Assembly (NCBI GenBank): GCA_014706295.1
Contig: JACSVZ010000016.1
Coordinates: 6,863,168 to 6,927,167 of the forward strand
Direction: 5' to 3'
Length of the DNA: 64,000 nt
DNA from: Lycocorax pyrrhopterus obiensis
Lineage: Eukaryota; Chordata; Aves; Passeriformes; Paradisaeidae
Under the pieces are notes generated by a model that had not been told where the DNA came from, did no database searches, and saw only the letters and a list, made by a program, of their open reading frames with translations. Position numbers and translations under genes: made by a program. Positions 12,301 to 26,064 of the stretch are shown piece after piece. How positions within the stretch are numbered: the stretch's first letter is position 1; each line of letters begins with the position of its first letter.

Positions 12301-15300
12301 AGAGTGTATTTAGAGGACAGTGAAAAATCAAGAACAAGAATTGCAATTTGCTCTGTTAGCACTAATAGGAAAGTCTGGTACTGCTATGAGGGATTTACCC
12401 TCTCATATGTGAAAATGTTCAGTTCTGGTCTGGAAACTGGGAATTGTTCTGCTGCTTCTTTAGGAGCCTGAGTGTCCTCTGCGATACAAGTGACTCTTTG
12501 AGCCCTGATCTTTCCATCACTTACACTGGTCCTCATCCTGGCCTTATGTAGGAAGCATCATGCCTGCACCTCCTCCTTGTCTTTCTCAGACTTATATCAT
12601 GCAGGAATCTTGGACATGGAAAATTCTTTTCTTTAGGGTTATTATTTCCTGTTATTAGTATTTCAATGCCTGAGTAACTGTTTTCTGACTTTTATAGCCT
12701 TGTTTATAGCATCCATTATGAAAAGTTAGGTTGGGTTTTATTTCTACCTTCAGCTGCTCAAGTGAAATATAAGAGCAGTTTAAGATCAGTGCTGTTCTCC
12801 TGACCATAACATGAAAACAAACCAAATGTGTAATTTCTCAGGCTTATGTGACAAATGTAAACTTTAGCCTATGATGTGCTCACTGTGCCTTGGTTTGTCT
12901 GTGGAATAAGCAAATCTCTCCTACATCTTTACCCTTTCCCTGGCAGTGTAAAAATCTTGCCTGATTTCTTCGTTCCTGATTTTATGCAAAATTTCTTTAA
13001 ATAATGTGATTTGAGTGCTAGGACTCTACAAAAAGGAGGGAAAATTAGCCTTTTCCTGAAGGGCAGATTCTTAGAGACAAGCAGGGAGTGAAGATTGCTA
13101 AAAGAGCAGAAATCCAGGCTTTAAAAATGATAGAAGAGACCCTTCCCAGGGTCTGTCAGGGACTGGGTCAAATTTACTGCAGCCCAGGAAGTGGCCCAAT
13201 TACTTAAAACCAAGCCTGGGGAACAGCTCCCAGCTCTGATGACACCTGGGCATGAGGAAAGTTGCATGATTTGTTCTGGCATAATCAATATGAAGTTTAT
13301 CTACTTAAAATTAGGTAGTCTGTATGTTACCGTGGTATAATTTTCTTTTTTTAATATAAAAACCTTGGTTCTTTCTTCAGGGAGCTTATTAAAAGGAGGA
13401 TCTAAGCAGAGCTACCTCATTGATTTAGGGTCCTTCACAATGGTTAGCCCAGAGTGAACTATTTTTTGTGTAGTTGATGTTCAATACTGCTGTGCTTGAG
13501 TGGGGGTGGTTTATTTGAGGGTGGGAGTTGAAGCTAAACTGTTGGTGTTGGTTTGGTTAGATGTGACCCAGGAGCAGTGACAGGTAGAACCTAAACCCCA
13601 ACAAAGTGCCAGCCTTCATGCATGGCAAATCCCAGCTTACTCCTTAGCTGTGATTTCAGTGACGTGAGGCCTGGGAAAAGGAAATACTGACCACAGAGCT
13701 AAGCAAGCTGGGCTCTGAGTGAACTAACCGAGGGCAGAAATAAACACCTGCTACAGCTCTTCCTGGAATTTGCCCTTTCTGTACCCTGGTGAAGTCTGAC
13801 AGCTTTCTCTGCAGGTACATAGGGTTAATTATATAACTTAATCTTAGCATCTTCAAAATTTTGTTCACATCACTGGTCTCACTGATGATTGTCAAGGGTG
13901 TGATTTTGATGTAGGTCAGGTTATTTAAGGCCAAAGTGCTGCTCTGTCTCTAACAGTGAAAGAAATTTTCAGGCCAAATTACTCTCTCAGGGTATCTAAA
14001 GGACAAAATTGACTTGCTTGCACGTCTGCCTCCTAGAACAAAAGAGACACCAAAGAGAACAGCAGGGAAGTCTCTGAACCCCTTCTTCCCTGAATGGATA
14101 TTAAAAGCAGGCACGGTCTACTGGGATAGGAGAGAACTCCCCAAGGCTCAGCTTTGCTTCTTATTACTGCTCTTTTTTTCTTTAGCATAAAAATACTTTC
14201 AGATTTGTCCTTTTACCTTAAGAGTCTCAAGATCTTTTCAAATAATGCAGAGGTCACACAATTGTGCAGCAAGGCAGGAGAGTCACCCATACTCTGTGGG
14301 GATAAAGTACAGTATCCAGAGGGTAGATGATTTTTCCTCAGGTCACTTAAAAAAAATCTGCATCAAAGCAAGAATAGAATCAGACTTCATGATCTTATGT
14401 TCTTATTCTCCCTTTTAGGTTTTAACATCCTGTTTCATTCTCCTGAGCAATGCAAACAAATCGTTAGCTTGTCCTGGAGTGCACTTTACAAGAGCTTACC
14501 CCAGGAAGTTCTCTCAGTTCATTATTTCTGATTCAGTTTATCTGAGGACATAGCAAATGGACCCTTTTACAGAGTGAGAAACTTCTTCCATTAAACCAAG
14601 GTTTATAGGTTCCCCCTCTGATCCCTTTATTGCTATACATTCAGTGGCAAAAGCAGACAGAGGAAGGGAGCAAGTTACGTGATTTGGTAGTCTAATAATT
14701 TCTTGTACCAGAGACAGAAGACAGACTTCCTCATGGTTTCTCTGAAAAGATAAGGTCTTGAGTTCGTACAAGGCATTTTGGGAGGGAAGGAATTTGTGTC
14801 TCGCTCCTAAAGCACTGTCAGGAAAGTAGTGACACAAGTTAATGACTTGTCACAAGGTTATGCTGTAGCTTGCCGTGACTGTAAGTCACTGTTTCTAACA
14901 GTGCCACCCCTTCACCAGTGCTGGGGCCTCACAGTGCAGTTATGCTGGACACTGCACAGAGAGGGTCTTTGGGAGAAGCCTGTCAACAGCAGCTTTATTA
15001 TCATGGATACAGGAGAAGGCTGTTGTAGTTTCTGTTTTCTATTCTACTTTTCTTTTGTATTCTCCTGTCATTTTACTGTTTCCTTAACCTATGCCGGAGA
15101 GATCAGGTTTTCTATAAAGTCCTTCTGTGGAGCAGCCTTCTTATCCTCACATGCCAGCCCTCTGCTGACAGAAATCACCCAGTGTAGTCAGAGAACTGAC
15201 TGATGATTCAAGGCAAGAAGAACCACAAGAGTTAAAAGTTGGAGAGGGGTCAGAAAAAGGAGAGACAGTGGAGGCAGTGTAGCAGCAGCCTGCATCACTC

Positions 15301-18300
15301 AACCTTGGACTTCCTCCAGAAATTAAGGTATCCAACAGATAAAAGATTGCCCCTGCTGTGCATCCAACACCACTGGATCATGCCAAGGGGGCTGACATAG
15401 CTTGCACAAACCTGAGACCTCAGAGAAGTGGTACAAGCACACCTTAATGCAAGAGCAGCAGGGCAATTTCAGCACAATGTGATGCTGAATATCTGTGTCC
15501 TGATGCCTCCATGGGTACAGCAGTGCTCTTGCTACACTGTCCTTCTCATCAAGAGAAAGATGGGGCAGATTTCAGTGCACTTGATGGATCTTTGCTGAAT
15601 TTCAGCTGTAGTAGAAACACAAACACATGTGGAAGGTTTAGTTTAGGAGGGTGTTTTCTTGGAGAGCTGAATTTGCATTCAAATCTGTCACCCATTCAGC
15701 CTAGACATATGTCCCATTTTTAATTGAATTTCTGCAGGGAGCACTATGCACCGGCACAAAAATATTTTTTGGAGAATAGGGATATAAGGGTGTTTTAGCA
15801 ACATTTATGTATTGGCTTAATTGTGAAAGATTGTACAGTGTTTTTATTATCCTGAGAAAAATGACCTTCGATAGTGTAAGTTATACCCACGTTTGGTTTA
15901 AGGATGCGTTGCACAGAGATCGTTGGCATTTGGACACTTAAGAGCAGGGAGCCCTTAGTGTTCTCTGAACTTGTCATACTTCAGATAAAGCTTTAAAGCC
16001 TAAAGCTGTCTGAGTGAGGTTGTTGGGTTATGATATCTACCCAGAGCAGGGGCAGGCTTAACATGGGCCATGTTTGATGACCAATTTCTGATTATTTTTT
16101 ATCTGAGTGATATAAAAAACCTCACTAAAACTTCTCTGTGCTGAGAAGCTCTGGGAGTATAAAATGCCAAGTCACTAATTGGGGCTACTCCTGAAATCTG
16201 TGTTAAGTTTCATCCTTTTTAACAGCCAATCTACTTGTCAGGGAATTAAGCCCAGCTCCCTAAACTGCCATAATAAAAAGACGGGATAAATCTGGAGGCT
16301 TGGACCTGAGGACTTCAGAGCCAGAATGTCTTGTGTCTCCTCCCAGATTCATTCAATCATTATGTTGGGACCCCGAATAATCAATTTTTCTTTAATTATA
16401 TGGCTTAGTATAAGCAGAGTCTAGAATATCTTAAAAGAATCACATCTCAGCTGGAAATTCTCTTGATTTCACCATTTCCCATGAAAACCTCATTGTGCTT
16501 TGACTGCCTTGATAATCACTTGCTCATTATTAGGATAGGGCAAAAAGCCTGCAAAATCTGTGAGCTCAATAGAGTCACTTGTTTTGACGTGCCTGATTGT
16601 TCTTTGGAGATTGGTAAGGAATGCAAACAGCGCTTTACATCTGTGTAGTCAAACCAACAACTGTAAAATTCAATGCTAATCAAATTCTGTCACACTTTAT
16701 ATCAACTCAGTGCGAAACGAAAAACAAAACAAAAGTGTCATGGAAACAGGCTCTGCTTCTTCAATGAATGCATTTTAACCCCATGAAGTCCAAACCCTGA
16801 GACTCTTTTCAGTTTCCCCTGGGCCCTCCAATGTTATATCTAATAGATATATCTAGCAGAACCTCTTCCTGGCTGCAACCAGAGGTGATTGCCAGGTAAC
16901 AGTTCTTAACCCCCCTAAATTGTTGTTCATCTAGCAGTCTTCAGCTGTTTATAACAAAACATTTGTTTTCCTCCATGTGTATAAGGAGTCATCCCCACTG
17001 AGCTGCCCCCAAGACAGACAGACATGTGCAACATGCTCAGCTAAAATTAAGTAGGTTGCTCTTCTCCATTTGATCTGGTATGTTTGAAATTTCAGGCAGC
17101 AGCTGTAACTGTGCCTTGTGACTGTTTAGGTCTATGCCAAGCACTGATATTGGAAAGTCTTGCTTTCATTGGCAGTCTGATTGCTCCCCACTGAGGGGTC
17201 TGTGGGTGCTGGGTGAGTCCTTCCGTGGCTGTGCTCCCTGGTGGGCTCACTGTGGGCTCAGCCACCAGCTGTGGATGGCACAGGAGGGAACTAACACTCA
17301 CAAGGGGTCAGAGGCTTGTGGGGTTTTTGTGGGAGAGGAACACCCTGGCCCCAGTACAGGAAGTGCCTCTAGGCTGCAGCTAGTATCATGGGACACTACC
17401 CTTCAGCATACCCTGATAGTTCTAGTTATCAGGATAATTCCAGCAGCAAAAGAGATCAGAACCAGCACAGCAGAATCTCAGTCCAGAAAACAGTTATTAT
17501 TTTAGCAAGTGAAAGATGTGATGCATGCTACTTTGACAATGACTAAGGAGTGAGCAGCATTATAGTGAATAATTATGAATGTCACGGCTCCTCTGGATGC
17601 CTCCACAGTCTGTTGACACCATCTTCCCTTTACAAGGGTTGCATTAATGCCAAAAGCCACCATCCATCCCCCTGTATCTGCCAGACTTTGGGAGCGTTGG
17701 TGCGTGCTGGGTCAGGTGTGAAAAGCAATGCAGTTTCATCAGGAGGGTCTGAACAACCCTGTGGCCCGTGTTCCCTCACAACTGTGACGGAGCCCACAAC
17801 ATTTACATTTAAGGAAGAGAAAAAAAATCAGTAGCTTCAAAAATTATTCATGGAAGGAACTGTAGTAAGAATGGCTGGTGACTAAACTGTAGTGTAATAG
17901 ACATTAACTTAATTCCCTGACAGCAGGGAAGGCTCTGTTTTCCTCTTTTTGCCTCTCATTCATCAGCCTTAAGTATTTAACTGTCCCCCAAGAATTAGCA
18001 CTCACAGCATATTAATCCATAGCAATCAATAAACATAGCGCTGAATGGAACACAAGATACAACACAGTTGAGGAGTAGGTTTTCTTACTCTCAGAACTTA
18101 CCAGCATCTTCATGGAGATGAGCTGTATCTGAGCAGTATTTCACTCATAGGAAAGTGCAAAAAGACCCTGACAGCAGAGAAGTCCCACGGACCTTGTTGA
18201 GGCAATCTAGGTTAACCGGATGTGCTGAGCTCTGGAGAGAAACTGGAGCTGCTGTGTTACAGAACCATTACAAATTTTAGTATACTTGGCTTACCTCAAG

Positions 18301-21300
18301 AGCATCGTCACTGGAGCTCCACTTTGTTCTCTGTGTAATCTACTTAGGTCTTCTTCATTATCCCAAAAATGTTGTTGCTTAGGCTCAGTTTGGTGTCAGA
18401 ACCAAGAGCTCGAAGTGCCTTAAAGCAGAAAGGGCTGTTGGGAGCAGCTCATGTCTTTTCTCAGTTGTTTCTTAGCAGGTGGTAACATCACTGCTGAGTC
18501 AAATCCAGGCAGTGGAACTGAGCATCCTCCTGCCTGGCAAAGCCACTGACTCTGAGCTGCTTATCAGCTACTTGGGGAGCATGAAATGAGTCATGCTCAG
18601 GGTCAAAGAATCTCTATTTGAAAAATCAGTACTTAGAAGAATTTGGATAATATTCTGTAAAATGTTACTATCAGCATTAGGTACAGTTATCCATTGTGCT
18701 TAAACATGCAACAGAATTGTCATGTTCATGCTGGATTAAATATATTTATACTCATCTAGTCTTGGGAGCTCAGAATTTTAGAGTGACTAGGATTTGGAGA
18801 TTGGCCATCCTGGGCTAAATTTCCACCCACTGAGAAGCTGAAGTCAAACACTCAAAGAATATCAGATTGCAGAAGGAAAGACAGCTTTCAAACACACTAA
18901 TACAGTAGAACCAAGTAGGAATAAAACATTTTAACCAAGCTAGAAAGCAGGATTGTAAGAAACTGGCTTTAGGCCATTCCTTAAATTTTAGTGAGAGTTT
19001 TGGGTTTTGCTTCCCAGTTTTATTGCATTTGATTTTGTCCATTTGCAATCTAATAATTACTGGTGATGGGAACATCAGCAGCTAACATACCCCACTGAGC
19101 TGAGAAGATTCTGAAATGCTGAGACAGAAGAATACCAAAATGTCAGCATGCTGCAGTTACAAGCAGCTGTAAGAAGAGTCAGATATAATGACTTCTGTTC
19201 ACCTTCAAGTTCAGAATTGGCAGGTATATAATTTTGTCTTTAACACTGGTAAAAGGTGCTTATGGAAGGCTTATTTAGCGATCTGGTATAAGATGGTGTT
19301 CTCTCTGTAGGTGTTCTTGTTTTTCATGTGATTAAAAGCTGGTGGTCTCACTGCCCTGGATGAACAGACACATCCTGTTTTACACATGCAATGACAAGAA
19401 CACTACATTAGGGTTAGTCCTTCAGCAAGGTAAGTTCCAGGAAGAGCAACAGGGATGTTCACAGTGTACAGTGTTAGGTGGAAGATGTAAAGAGAAGTCC
19501 TTGTTTAGCCTGGCAAAGGAAAACAATACAACTGTTTATTCCCTGTTGGGAATAAACATCCACCTCAAGGGTCAATGGTCGATGGAGTGGATTGCTTGGG
19601 GAGCTTCTGTCTTCAGAAGAGTTTAGAAAGCTCAGGCAATGTTCTCAAGAATAGGTTAAGTACAGCTGTTCTTGTCTTGAGGCTGGGGACCGACTGCCTG
19701 ATCCCTCAGTGCCCTGCAGGCTCTGCTCACAGTTGTTCACATGCATTGTCCCAGCTTGGATCACCCTGGCATCACCAAGGCCATGGTTCTGCTGCTTTTC
19801 TCTACTCACACAGTATGACACTGGCTACTCCCAGCTATTTTCACTCACATTTTCTTGAAAGACTTGGGGTTTTTTGTGTACATAACAGTTCATAGCCTCT
19901 CCCAAACAAAGATTACATCACCTCCTTGACAGTCCAGTCTTGATCTATGCACCTGCACAAACCCCATCCTTATACCTGTGAACAGGGTGTGTGAGCCTTG
20001 TTCTTTAAATGCTCAATGCTTTTGTAGTGCCTGTGTTTTCAGAGTATCTTAAGAGCTTATTCCTGGAAACACTCATATTCTCTTCCATGCTTTTATGTTG
20101 GTGACTGGACAGAAGACTTTAAACAAGAATTATACATCTCCAAGATGGCAATACCTCCTTGTGCACCAGCATTTTTTAAAAGTGTGGCTTGGGCACAGTG
20201 AATACCCTGCGTATTTAATGATTTATGGGCAATTACTGTATCACTGCTAATGATCTAGAAATTGTAAGAGCTTTGTGAAGAATACCAGAGAAGAAGTAGT
20301 CCAAAGTGGAAGAACAGCCAGTATCTCTTCATGGATGCTTTGGTTTATCCTGCTTGTTTCTGTCAGGCAAAGCCACAGCACTGAGTTCTTTGTTCTGGCT
20401 TCTTGTCTGGTCTTTTATATACATTTTAATGAGTGTATTTCACATTTAAATACATTCACTGATCTGAGCCTGCTTCTTATTTTGCATCTCCTCAGAACTA
20501 TTAAGACCTACTGGCAGACTCACTATAGGTTTCTGACTTTCAAAGCTCCAGGATTAGTGTTGGTATTTTAGCCTTGGAACTTGCTGTCTTCACAGTTCTG
20601 TAGTGATATGAGAATGTGAAGCTTCAAACAAAATGTGATTCCTTCTTATTCTGTAAGGTCTTAATTGGTTTTCTCTCCTTGTCTCCTTTTAAAGGAGATG
20701 TTTGTTTTGTTTTTTTTTTTTAATTTGGCTTACCTTTTTCTGTCCAGATACATTACTGCTCTATTAGTGGCAATATGTACTTTTAAAGACGGTGTAAGTA
20801 GATAAATATAACAGCATTTTGGCTGAAAAGCCAACGTCCCCATAATGCACTATCGATTTACCAAATAATTACCAAATAATTGTCTTGGTAAGTATCAGAA
20901 AGGCTGAACTTTAGCTGTTGTACATGTGAAAGTTTCTATGAAATCTCAACAAAATTCTGCCCAGAGGAAATTTTCTGTGTAATGGACAAATGAATGAGAG
21001 TGGAGAAGAAAAATCTCCCCTTGGGAACCTTCCTTTGGGGTAAGAAAAAGAGAAGCAGTTTTTGCTGTAATGTTAAGAGAAAAAGAACAAAACCTGCCTA
21101 CTTCTCTGAAGAAACAGCCTGCTTGGACACCTCTTTTCTGTCACTACACCAGTGTGTATTTTCCTCACTATATAAAATAGCTCGAGTCCTCTTGATAATG
21201 CTCATCCTGCAGAGACTGGAAGTGAGCGTTTTCAGGCTTTTAGGTAACAACAGCAGCCTAAAAAAAATTGCCACCTCATCCCTGTCCAGCTCCAATCCAC

Positions 21301-22368
21301 ACACAGATCTTCAAGTTAAAGCTCAAGCTTGAGCTATCTTGCCTGGCAAAAACAAGTTGTTTGACACTAAAGCTACAAACACTGTAGAGATGAGTTATCT
21401 ACCAATTACAACACCTTATCAACAGCTTATCAACTGCTAATCCAATTAGTCTGCATGGCTCACTGCTGTGTGGCTCCCTTAGTCCTCCCGGGCTCGAGGT
21501 AGGCAGTAATTCACATGCACTGCAAGAGATAACACTTGCAGGGAAGACAAGCTCTAAAAATTCTCCTAAAGGAGGATGAGTAAATCACTAACTGTCCCAA
21601 GAGTAATTGAGATGCCATGATCACTGGAGCAGGCAGTCTGTAATCACGTTTTATTGACAGCTTCTAAAGATCAGTCTTCCTCGGGAGCTGCCCGGAGTGA
21701 AACCGAACCGAGCGTGTCTAGAGGGCCTGGTGCAACACAGGGTGACAGGACCAGACCTGGTACCAAATGATCCACTTTGGGTCAGGGACAGCACTCCCAG
21801 CCTTCCAGGGTAGTGCTGTGCACAGGTCCCTGCTCACTGCTGGAATTCACAGCATAGCTCAGACACAGCTCTTCACAGGGAGTGTGGCAGTTCGTGTACA
21901 CAGAGCCACGACTCTCAGCTCATCTGGTACTGTGTTCTTTGGAGGAGAAAGGCAGAGGTAGCTCATCTTGTTGTGGAACACTTGCAAATATAGTTTCCCT
22001 ATAAATAAATATTGGCCTTAAACATTTATTAAACTGGTGTTTGGGTACTTAAATAAGTTCATTTTTAAAAATCACATGCTTCCTTTTTTACATTTGGGAA
22101 GCCGTGTTCCATCTCTGGGTTTGCTATCACGGCTTTACAAACACCTGAATACAATCCTGGAAAAACAAGAATCTTAAAGACAGCCTGCTACCAGCTACCA
22201 CCCATCAACCCCCAAAGACATTCCGCTGCACCACAATAAATGGGATCTCAAATACACTTGGCTAAGACGGATAGAAATTCTTTAAACGTGTTAGAACATA
22301 AAGTGATATATTAGATGTGTGGTTTGTGTGTTGGTACCAATAACCATTTTGCATTCTCTTTCTTGCAG
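9394..22368 (+). other. CLSTN2: CLSTN2 intron, about 13 kb
   Basis: This is the largest complete intron in the window, running from the donor gtaaaa to the acceptor ttcttgcag. I see no additional exon in it. ORFs of up to about 124 codons (for example 14829-15203) show no recognisable protein. Small features include an 11-bp tandem duplication at 20860-20881 (unit accaaataatt) and a 16-bp perfect palindrome at 21320-21335. Positions 16440-16700 are free of repeats and look non-random, but I cannot test for conservation. Confidence 0.8.
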
Positions 22369-22535
22369 GGGGTGAAGTCACCAAGCCCAGATTTGCTCAG
22401 TATTTCCATGGCAGCCTGGCCAGTCTGACAATCCGGCCAGGGAAAATTGAGAGTCAGAAAGTGATTTCCTGTTTGCAGGCCTGCAAGGAAGGTCTCGATA
22501 TTAATTCTCTTGAGAGTCTTGGCCAAGGAATAAAG
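22369..22535 (+). CDS. CLSTN2: CLSTN2 coding exon: ectodomain after LamG
   Basis: This 167-bp exon lies between the acceptor tctttcttgcag and the donor gtgagg. The split Gly codon (G from the previous exon plus gg) gives WQGGEVTKP across the junction, which matches the family. It encodes RFAQYFHGSLASLTIRPGK, then ESQKVISCLQACKEGLDI, and ends at LGQGIK in phase 0. The paired cysteines (SCLQAC) are typical of the region that closes the LNS domain and connects to the membrane-proximal ectodomain. The protein segment is extracellular. Confidence 0.95.
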
Positions 22536-25500
22536 GTGAGGGATGAACTGACATCATCTTTGATAAAAATTTAGATCTGATTTATGAAGTGGAGAGCCCA
22601 AGGTAGAGTACGCACAGTACAAATGTACTCCCAGAAGCAATGTAATTTCCCATAAAATCATGCAAAGAAAAAACAGAACAGTAGAAGAGCTGTGACACTG
22701 CAAAGAAAAATGTTTCCATTATTGCAGAGCTAGATGATCAGAAAGTAAGGCACTGCTGATACTTCAGAATTGCCAGGCTGTGTTTTCATGCTTGTTACTT
22801 CTACAGAAATAGACGTGATTGCAGAGATTTATTGAATTTTGATCTCAAGTAGTTTTAAAGCAGTGGAATACAAAAGTCCTAATGCAATAGCACTCTAAAA
22901 TTCAGTGTGTTCAAAGAGGAAAACTGCATGGTACATGAAAATTGAACAATAAAAACCCTAAAGTCAAGAAATTAAATTTTCAGATTTGAATATAAGTCAT
23001 TATCCATCTTCATTGTGCATATGACTACTGGTAATGTAGAGCTTTTTCTAAAGTTGGTGAACAACAGACAGGGAAATCCTGTTTCAGTTGACCTGGTAGC
23101 CACATTGTTTTGCATTCATTCAGAAGAATTCTGTTCTTTGGATACATATGTAGCATCTTGGCTATTCCAATGAGCTGTACTGTCAGTTTTCCTTTACTGA
23201 CACCATTATTTGGTGACAGTGTTCTCGTGCCTAATGTAAATGCACTATGAAGCTGTTTCCTGGCACACAAATACCACTTCCAAAGGAGCTGAGCTTCAAT
23301 TCCAACCCAGGAAGTTCCTTTGGGTGCAGACAATGCACCCTGAGAAACTGCACAGGGGTGTTTTAGTGTGGGGTTTTCAGGGGGCAGGAGGATGGTGCTA
23401 TAACACTTCACCTGGAACATGCAGGGACAATGCCATGGGCTGCATTTTATTAGCTAAACCTTTCCATTGTACAGACTGACCTGAAATGTGCCCAAAAGTC
23501 TGTCCAGGTGATGATAGGTTGCCGTGGTGTAGTATAACTGACACATTTTCTGAAAGCAAGGATAAAAGTGAAAAGTCAAAGTGCAAAGGTAAGGAGGAAT
23601 TTTGCTAGCTCTAACTTTTACATATGAGGAAAGACCCTAAAGAATTCTTTTATCATTGTACTGATGACATCATTAAGAATCTCACATTGCTTCTTCTCAC
23701 AGCAACACATCACAGGGGTAGGTAAAAGCTGTTTTTAAAAGGCAGTGCATACAAGGAGCAGGTAGGGATTTCTGGAACCCACGTGTGTATGCCTAATAGT
23801 AAATTCTTTGCTGGGACTGTCCATGAATTAAAGCACTGTACACTTGGTCTGTGGTGCTTAAAAGCATAGTAATTCCTCCCCTATTGTTGCCCTCTGAAAC
23901 CTGACAATATATGAGTCATCCCAGTTTCATGGGCTTGGGAAAATCCCTGTTCTGCCACCCACTGCTGCTGCAGTGTGTGTGCCTGGCTTCCTTGCTGGAC
24001 TGGCAGTGCAGAGGGAAAACAGAAGACAAGGGATTGTTTTCTGCCTTTTCATGCTTTTGCAAACCTTGAAAACATCTTCATTTTCTGAAATACAGATGAG
24101 GCATAGTGGGTTTTTTTAAGTTACTGATGTTGCTTTTACTGCTTCAGCAAGCCAACAGTGAGTGCAACAGCAGGAGGCAAATATGAAAGGAGCAGCCAGA
24201 GAGAGATTGTGGAAGGGTTTCTTTGCGGGGCTGACAGAAGGAAGCTCAGCTGAAAGCAGAACAGTTGCCTGACCTTGAACAAAAAATGAGAGAGAAAGGT
24301 GTTGTGGTGTCAGAAACAAGCACACCTGATCCCAGACAGGCACGTGTGACAGCTGCACGGACGATGGGTTCTGTGGGGCTGTGTTGCACATTCAGTGTTG
24401 GCAAACTGATGCTGGAAGGGGTTTCTGGGCACTTTGGACCATGGAGATTCACCCTTTAACCACCTAAGAAAGAGCAGTGCAGCAGCAGTTTCTGACACGG
24501 TAGTATTGGACATTTTTGGGCTGCAGCCCAATTTTCAGATATCTGTAACAGCTCTCTGAGACACTGTCTAAACTGTTGCTATTTTTAGCTTTTTTTAATG
24601 AGAAAGACAAAAATGGCTCAGGCTGGGGCTTTCTCCGGTCCCTTTGGCAGCATTCCAGCTGTTTTGGCAGCGGAGCTATTAACTGGCTAGCTAGAGTCTC
24701 CTTTTGCTAATTTTATTCTCCACTGCTGCTAGCTTAAAGACAGAAAAAAGAAGTGTGTGCAGGCTGGGACTCATGTTAGTCCTCCTCTTTGTTAAAAAAA
24801 ATACCCTTCAGTGTGTTATGACCTTCCTGCACAAGCTTTAAACCCAGTCCTCCATGTTGTGTTTGACAGAGAACCCTGTGCTTCCTCCTGTTCTTCACAG
24901 TCTGTCTGATGTGTTTTGCTTTTAACCTTTCTGGCTGTAAGGAAGTGTAGACAGAACATCTTCATATAATCATTGCCCAGCTTTGGGGAGGGAGTACATG
25001 GGAGAGAGAGGTGCATTTGTGTTCCGTGCTGACAACAGCAGGGTACAACATCAAGGGGGTTACACTGGTTTCCTCTGCAATGCAGATGGTTTACTGAACC
25101 AATTAACAGACAAAACGTGGAATTAGGATTAATTATGATGAAGGTAAAAATCAGTCATTGGTTATGTCACAACACTGACAGAGTTTCTTGGTCAGCCAGA
25201 CTGATTTGTGTTCAGTGCAATGGATTAGAGAAGGCTCGGGGCTACAAGAGCAGGCATTGACTTTGCAGGGTTTGCTGGCCCAAGTGAGCAGCTTTGTGCA
25301 AGGAGCAGCTCCATCTTAAATCATGACGCCCTTATTGATCATGAGACAGGATGGAGAGCCCCCTTTAGTGTGTCTGACGTTAATGAAGATGTAGGAGGCA
25401 AATGTTGTAATTGTTTTGTTCGTTCATGTTGAAATATATCTCAGAAAGGTAGCCCAGGATAAAACCACACAGAAAGCAGCCAAAATATGCTTCTGCATGC

Positions 25501-25915
25501 TAGGCTGAATCAAGGCAATGCTTTTATATGAGGAATGTGTTTAACCTAAAAAGATTACATAGGAATAATAATCGTGGTGGTAAGTTAAGGTTTTGAACTC
25601 TACAGAGTTCAAAAATAAATTGCATTGGAAATTAGCTGCAGAAATAGTATCAGCAAGGTTGATAAGGCTGGGCAAAGAACAGCAAATTGGGATTAATTTA
25701 CTACAAAATTAATTATAACAGTAGTTATTTAGGTGACTGATACAAGTACATATTTTAGAGAACAACATGTGGATTCAGCCAATGATAGCTACTAAGATTT
25801 TTTTTCTTAAATCCTTGAATTTTTAACTTATGTCTGTGCAACATTCCTTAAAAAATACATTATTTTGTACTCTGTACCTGGTCCCTTAAATACTAATTAT
25901 TTGCATTTCTCCTAG
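22536..25915 (+). other. CLSTN2: CLSTN2 intron, 3.4 kb
   Basis: No exon or repeat is recognised here. ORFs such as the 131-codon minus-strand frame at 23025-23420 have no recognisable domain and no splice context that I can support. The intron ends in the acceptor tttctcctag. Confidence 0.75.
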
Positions 25916-26064
25916 TATCACTTCAACCCTTCCCAGTCAGTCCTTGTCATGGAAGGAGATGACATTGAGAATATAAATCAAGCCCTCCGAAAGGTCTCAT
26001 ACATCAATTCCAGACAGTTTCCTACTGCAGGCGTACGACGTCTCAAAGTCTCATCTAAAGTCCA
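25916..26064 (+). CDS. CLSTN2: CLSTN2 coding exon: ectodomain
   Basis: This 149-bp exon opens in phase 0 with YHFNPSQSVLVMEGDD and contains the block VSYINSRQFPTAGVRRL, which is strongly conserved across calsyntenins. It ends KVSSKV plus two bases (ca) before a consensus gtaagt donor, and the next exon supplies the third base of a Gln codon. The segment belongs to the membrane-proximal extracellular domain that follows LamG. It reads as a beta-rich module with no visible N-glycosylation sequon. Confidence 0.95.

Noticed and set aside
14829..15203. 124-codon intronic ORF
   Set aside because: It is Cys- and Phe-rich low-information sequence without domains or flanking splice sites; a chance ORF in a 13-kb intron.
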